Positions 60,849-64,000 of a stretch of DNA of 64,000 bases are shown here, in pieces. Every line of letters starts with the position of its first letter. Positions within the stretch are counted from its first letter, which is position 1. The notes beneath the pieces were generated by a model. That model was given only the letters and a program-made list of their open reading frames with translations. It ran no database searches and was not told the origin of the DNA. Made by a program: the position numbers and the translations under genes. This stretch comes from Flavobacterium sp. N1736 (lineage in GTDB: Bacteria > Bacteroidota > Bacteroidia > Flavobacteriales > Flavobacteriaceae). The stretch lies in contig NZ_CP109994.1 in NCBI RefSeq assembly GCF_025947065.1, positions 3,658,001 through 3,722,000 of the forward strand, written 5' to 3'.

Positions 60849-62906
60849 ATGATACAAAATCCAAAGAGATATACTATTACGGCGGCTTTGCCTTACACCA
60901 ACGGACCTATACATATTGGGCATTTGGCGGGGGTTTACGTGCCTGCAGATATTTATTCGAGATATTTACGTTTGCAAGGAAAAGACGTTGCGTTTATTTG
61001 CGGAAGCGATGAACATGGCGTTGCAATTTCGATGAAAGCTAAAAAAGAAGGAATTACACCACAAGAAGTTATTGATAAATATGACGGAATTATTAGAAAA
61101 TCATTTGCTGATTTCGGAATTTCGTTTGATAATTATTCCCGAACTTCGGCTAAAATTCATCATGATACGGCTCAGGAATTTTTTAGAAAATTGTATGATA
61201 ATGGCGATTTTATTGAAGAAGTAACGGAGCAATTGTACGATGCAAAAGCAGATCAGTTTCTGGCGGATCGTTTTGTAGTAGGAACTTGCCCAAGATGCGG
61301 TAATGAAGGAGCTTATGGCGATCAATGCGAAAATTGCGGATCGACTTTGAATGCGACAGATTTGATTAATCCAAAATCGACAATTACAGGAGAAACTCCA
61401 ATCTTGAAATCTACAAAACACTGGTTTTTACCTCTTGACCGCTATACTGAATTCTTAACAGAATGGATTCTTGTTGAACATAAAAACGACTGGAAACCAA
61501 ACGTGTACGGACAAGTTAAATCGTGGGTTGATGGCGGACTTGAACCTCGCGCCGTAACGCGTGACCTTGATTGGGGAATTGATGTTCCGGTTGAAGGTGC
61601 TGAAGGAAAAAAATTATACGTTTGGTTTGATGCGCCTATCGGATATATTTCGTCTACGAAAGAATGGGCATTGCGCGAAGGAAAAGATTGGGAACCATAC
61701 TGGAAAGACGAAGACACGAAACTGGTTCATTTTATTGGGAAAGACAACATTGTTTTTCACTGTATTATTTTCCCGGCGATGCTTAAAGCCGAAGGAAGCT
61801 ATATTTTGCCGGACAATGTTCCTGCAAATGAATTTTTGAATTTGGAAGGAAACAAACTTTCGACTTCGAAAAACTGGGCAGTTTGGCTGCATGAATATTT
61901 AGAAGAATTTCCGGAGAAACAAGATGTTTTACGTTATGCATTGACATCAAACGCACCGGAAACTAAGGATAACGATTTTACATGGAAAGATTTCCAGGCG
62001 AGAAACAACAACGAATTGGTTGCTATTTTCGGGAATTTTATTAATCGTGTTGTGGTTTTAACCAATAAATATTACGACGGATTTATCCCGACACCTAACG
62101 AATTATCTGAGGTTGACGAAAATACTTTGGCAGAATTAAAAGCGTATCCAGCCGTGATTTCAAGTTCGGTTGAGCGTTATAGATTCCGTGAAGCTCTTGG
62201 CGAATTGATGAATGTTGCGCGTTTAGGAAATAAATATCTTGCCGATGAAGAGCCTTGGAAAGTGATGAAAGACAATCCTGAAAGAGTAAAAACTCAAATG
62301 TATATTGCCTTGCAAATTGCTGCTGCTTTGAGCGTTTTGGCTGAGCCATTTTTACCTTTTACTGCGGCAAAATTGTCAAGAATATTGAAAAACGAAGGCA
62401 AATTGAAATGGAATGATGTTGCCGAAAATTCAGAATTGATTCCGGATGGTCACCAAATTGGTGAAGCCGAATTATTATTCGCAAAAATTGAAGACGAAGA
62501 AATACAAAAACAAATAGATAAATTGGAAGCTACAAAAACTGCAAATCTTGCTGAAAACAAACAAGTAGAACCTCAAAAAGATTTGATTCAATATGAGGAT
62601 TTTGCTAAAATGGATTTACGCGTAGGAACTATTATTGAAGCCGAAAAAATGCCAAAAGCAAACAAACTTCTGGTGCTAAAAATTGATACCGGAATTGACG
62701 TTCGCACAATCGTTTCAGGAATTGCCGAAAGCTTTTCGCCAGAAGAAATCATTGGAAAACGTGTTACAGTTTTGGCAAATTTAGCACCAAGAGCTTTACG
62801 CGGAGTTGAAAGTCAAGGTATGATCTTAATGACAACAAACGCCGAAGGAAAATTAGTATTCGTAAATCCTGATACTGATGCTCCAAATGGAGAAACTATA
62901 AATTAA
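60849..62906 (+). CDS. metG: Methionyl-tRNA synthetase
   Basis: 685 residues. The class I HIGH motif is at 22-25 in [11 protein letters not shown], and the KMSKS loop reads [14 protein letters not shown] zinc knuckle ([18 protein letters not shown]) lies in the connective-peptide region. The C-terminal ~110 residues (from [20 protein letters not shown]) form the EMAP/Trbp111-like tRNA-binding domain that makes MetRS a dimer. The length is as expected for this two-domain form. Confidence 0.97.
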   Translation: MIQNPKRYTITAALPYTNGPIHIGHLAGVYVPADIYSRYLRLQGKDVAFICGSDEHGVAISMKAKKEGITPQEVIDKYDGIIRKSFADFGISFDNYSRTSAKIHHDTAQEFFRKLYDNGDFIEEVTEQLYDAKADQFLADRFVVGTCPRCGNEGAYGDQCENCGSTLNATDLINPKSTITGETPILKSTKHWFLPLDRYTEFLTEWILVEHKNDWKPNVYGQVKSWVDGGLEPRAVTRDLDWGIDVPVEGAEGKKLYVWFDAPIGYISSTKEWALREGKDWEPYWKDEDTKLVHFIGKDNIVFHCIIFPAMLKAEGSYILPDNVPANEFLNLEGNKLSTSKNWAVWLHEYLEEFPEKQDVLRYALTSNAPETKDNDFTWKDFQARNNNELVAIFGNFINRVVVLTNKYYDGFIPTPNELSEVDENTLAELKAYPAVISSSVERYRFREALGELMNVARLGNKYLADEEPWKVMKDNPERVKTQMYIALQIAAALSVLAEPFLPFTAAKLSRILKNEGKLKWNDVAENSELIPDGHQIGEAELLFAKIEDEEIQKQIDKLEATKTANLAENKQVEPQKDLIQYEDFAKMDLRVGTIIEAEKMPKANKLLVLKIDTGIDVRTIVSGIAESFSPEEIIGKRVTVLANLAPRALRGVESQGMILMTTNAEGKLVFVNPDTDAPNGETIN

Positions 62907-62928
62907 TTATTTTGATAAATAATAAATT

Positions 62929-62975
62929 AAGAGAAAGTTATCCGCCTAAAATATCTGGCAGATAACTTTCTTTAT
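62929..62975 (+). terminator. Terminator of metG
   Basis: GAGAAAGTTATCCGCC and GGCAGATAACTTTCTTT form a long stem with one C/A mismatch, followed by a short T run. Confidence 0.75.
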
Positions 62976-63031
62976 TTAAATACGTTTATGCAATCTGAGA
63001 ATAAATCTTTAATTTTAAAGAAAGAAATATT

Positions 63032-63172
63032 ATGGACTCATCAGAACAAGAACTTTTTGAATTATCATATGAACAAAAAACGGCAATTGAAAGTAGTCGT
63101 ATAGAAATTGAAAATGGAAATTTTCATAGAAATGAAGAAGTAATTTCTGAAATGCGGGAATGGCTGAAATGA
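63032..63172 (+). CDS. Small antitoxin-like protein
   Basis: 46 residues, starting MDSSEQELFELSYEQKTAIE and ending VISEMREWLK. The pattern AIExSRxEIENGxFxxNEEVxxExxxWLK matches antitoxins of RelE/ParE-type modules of this phylum. The stop overlaps an ATG (ATGA), the usual start of the partner toxin, but no intact toxin follows. No promoter was recognised. Small size limits certainty. Confidence 0.5.
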   Translation: MDSSEQELFELSYEQKTAIESSRIEIENGNFHRNEEVISEMREWLK

Positions 63173-63254
63173 AATAATTTGGTCTTTTTTAGCTAAACCT
63201 TACTGCAAAATGCCTTTTGAATATTGTTCCATTAGAAATGAAAGTCTAACTTAA
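63169..63254 (+). pseudogene. Possible remnant of a RelE/ParE-type toxin gene
   Basis: The ATG overlapping the antitoxin stop reads ATGAAATAA. If one base is taken as lost, the downstream frame from 63174 reads IIWSFLAKPYC, which resembles the IIWSxxAK start of RelE/ParE toxins. It then diverges and stops at 63254. It is interpreted as a frameshifted and truncated toxin; the match is short. Confidence 0.3.
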
Positions 63255-63275
63255 AACTTATTTTTATATTCGTTT

Positions 63276-63352
63276 TCCTGCAAGGTTTTTTTCAACCTTG
63301 TAGGTTTTAAATATATTATCATACCTACAAGGTTGAAAAAAACCTTGTAGGA
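63276..63352. repeat. Nested 30-bp inverted repeat (CCTGCAAGGTTTTTTTCAAC type), copy 2
   Basis: Arms at 63276-63305 and 63323-63352 are reverse complements with one mismatch. It shares CCTGCAAGGTTTT, ACCTTGTAGGT and the overall layout with copy 1 at 34906. Confidence 0.85.
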
Positions 63353-63404
63353 TAAAAACAAATGTATTTTTCTTACATACTGAGTTTTTAGTTGTACATT
63401 CGTC

Positions 63405-63545
63405 TCGACTAAATATTTCAAACTTTAAATAAAAACTTATTAAAGTTAACATAAGCGAACCCTCGCCATGGTGATGGAACAGGAAACTGTCCTAAATCTA
63501 TTCTTTGAATATTTAGTCACACCTAAAGCGAGGGTTTCGTGCGTT
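63405..63545 (+). ncRNA. Candidate structured leader upstream of the 98-aa gene
   Basis: CGAACCCTCGC (from about 63456) pairs with GCGAGGGTTTCG (about 63527-63538). Inside, GGTGA can pair with TCAC, AGGA with TCCT around AACTG, and CTAAAT with ATTTAG. Before it, GACTAAATATTTCAAA at 63407 is the near reverse complement of TTTGAATATTTAGTC at 63504, so an alternative fold exists. It could be a regulatory RNA or the end of a mobile element. No known class is recognised. Confidence 0.35.
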
Positions 63546-63835
63546 TAATATTTTCGATTATGACTAGAGAAAATGAAAAAACATCAGAGCCAGATGTAAT
63601 GCGTGCAATGGCAAAATTCCTTTTAGCCCTTTGGTATGAGGAAGATTTTAGAGAGCAACCGGAAAATTTGTCTGAAATTTTCGAGACAATTCTCTTAACA
63701 GATATGGGTGACGACCAATATCTCCGTATCAAAATGGTAAGTTCTATTAGAATCAGTAAATTGTTGACAAACTTGCTTGGTTCTTTTTCTGACAGGGAAA
63801 TTAACATTGCCTGCAAGAAAATCATGAATGCCTAA
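63539..63835 (+). CDS. Hypothetical protein behind a structured leader
   Basis: 98 residues; an alternative start at MTRENEKTSEPDV (63560) gives 91. It is mostly helical and acidic, with AMAKFLLALWYEEDFREQPE and SIRISKLLTNLLGSFSDREI. No family is recognised. It is preceded by the hairpin-rich 63405-63538 stretch and followed by repeat DNA, with no neighbour on the same strand to hint at a role. Confidence 0.5.
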   Translation: MRLIFSIMTRENEKTSEPDVMRAMAKFLLALWYEEDFREQPENLSEIFETILLTDMGDDQYLRIKMVSSIRISKLLTNLLGSFSDREINIACKKIMNA

Positions 63836-64000
63836 TACCACACAAAAACAAGTTTAATCCTAAATTTTACTGATATTACCAATCAAAGATTAAAAATTGA
63901 ATCTTTAATTTTTTGTGCCGTTAGGCACTAAATATTGGTAGAAAAAACATGAATTGAAATATATAGCGTGCCGTTAGGTACGCAATAGGAATCGTTTTGT
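63836..64000. repeat. GTGCCGTTAGG repeat array running off the window
   Basis: Two units start at 63915 (GTGCCGTTAGGCAC) and 63968 (GTGCCGTTAGGTACGC), 53 bp apart. Each has a short hairpin (GTGCC/GGCAC and GCGTGCC/GGTACGC) and an A-rich spacer with TATTGGTAGAAAAAAC. It is cut by the window edge. Nothing else is seen between 63836 and 63914. Confidence 0.6.

Noticed and set aside
63454..63545. tRNA or group II intron end at the structured leader
   Set aside because: The outer stem resembles an acceptor stem and GTGCG follows, but there is no D-loop/T-loop consensus, no CCA-type end, and no intron domain V or reverse transcriptase.
63900..64000. CRISPR array at the right edge
   Set aside because: The repeated core is only 11 bp, the intervening sequences are A-rich and short in number, and no cas gene is present.

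Overview
The window is AT-rich chromosomal DNA from a member of the Bacteroidota, most probably Flavobacterium or a close relative. The signs are type IX secretion (T9SS) C-terminal sorting domains, lipoproteins with an acidic stretch after the lipobox cysteine, a TonB-dependent receptor paired with a surface lipoprotein, DUF4270 next to glmS, a PlsC/GNAT fusion of the ornithine-lipid type, atpDC split from the other ATP synthase genes, few Shine-Dalgarno sequences, and repeated TAnnTTTG -7 elements upstream of genes. I saw no rRNA, tRNA or CRISPR array.

Layout. 1-1961 is the 3' end of a large T9SS-secreted protein. 2042-6523 is a minus-strand biotin operon: bioF, bioD, bioA and a beta-ketoacyl synthase. 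6644-8525 is atpD-atpC. 8759-13241 is a TonB receptor with an SGNH-hydrolase lipoprotein. 13540-24294 is the accessory part: two tandem secreted tail-fibre-like paralogues, then a polymorphic-toxin locus. In transcription order that locus holds a small T9SS protein, a 2103-residue SpvB/Rhs protein, a two-TM immunity candidate, an orphan Rhs C-terminal tip with a phospholipase A2-like toxin domain, and a membrane-anchored beta-propeller protein. 24532-28854 is glgA-DUF4270-glmS. 28963-34873 is a plus-strand run: panC, panD, an esterase-like protein, radA and a GT51 transglycosylase. 35013-45138 holds tas, an OmpA lipoprotein, xth, the PlsC/GNAT fusion, four small membrane proteins, a D-2-hydroxyacid dehydrogenase, nhaA and a lipoprotein. 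45257-51885 holds proC, mgtE, rsmA, DUF4286, a TPR protein and serS. 52148-57788 holds a beta-helix transferase, a marR-MFS-isochorismatase operon, a patatin-like protein and two small genes. 58048-64000 holds two lipoproteins, a PhzF protein, a CDGSH protein, metG, an orphan antitoxin-like gene and a small hypothetical behind a structured leader.

The most interesting region is 15581-24294. The orphan tip repeats the linker of the full-length Rhs protein, has no ATG start, and is followed by its own immunity candidate. That is the layout of a stored toxin cassette that could recombine into the Rhs gene. Its toxin half resembles the parvovirus-type phospholipase A2 (YxGP loop, HDxxY, downstream Asp).

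The second theme is non-coding structure. An RNA-like element occurs twice with a swapped but still paired central hairpin. Nested 29-30 bp inverted repeats occur twice. Several inter-operon gaps hold about 7-nt tandem repeats with inverted partners. A GTGCCGTTAGG repeat runs off the right edge. Several enzyme-fold proteins also lack the expected nucleophile: an esterase with Asp for Ser, a patatin with Cys for Ser, and an isochorismatase with Ile for Cys.
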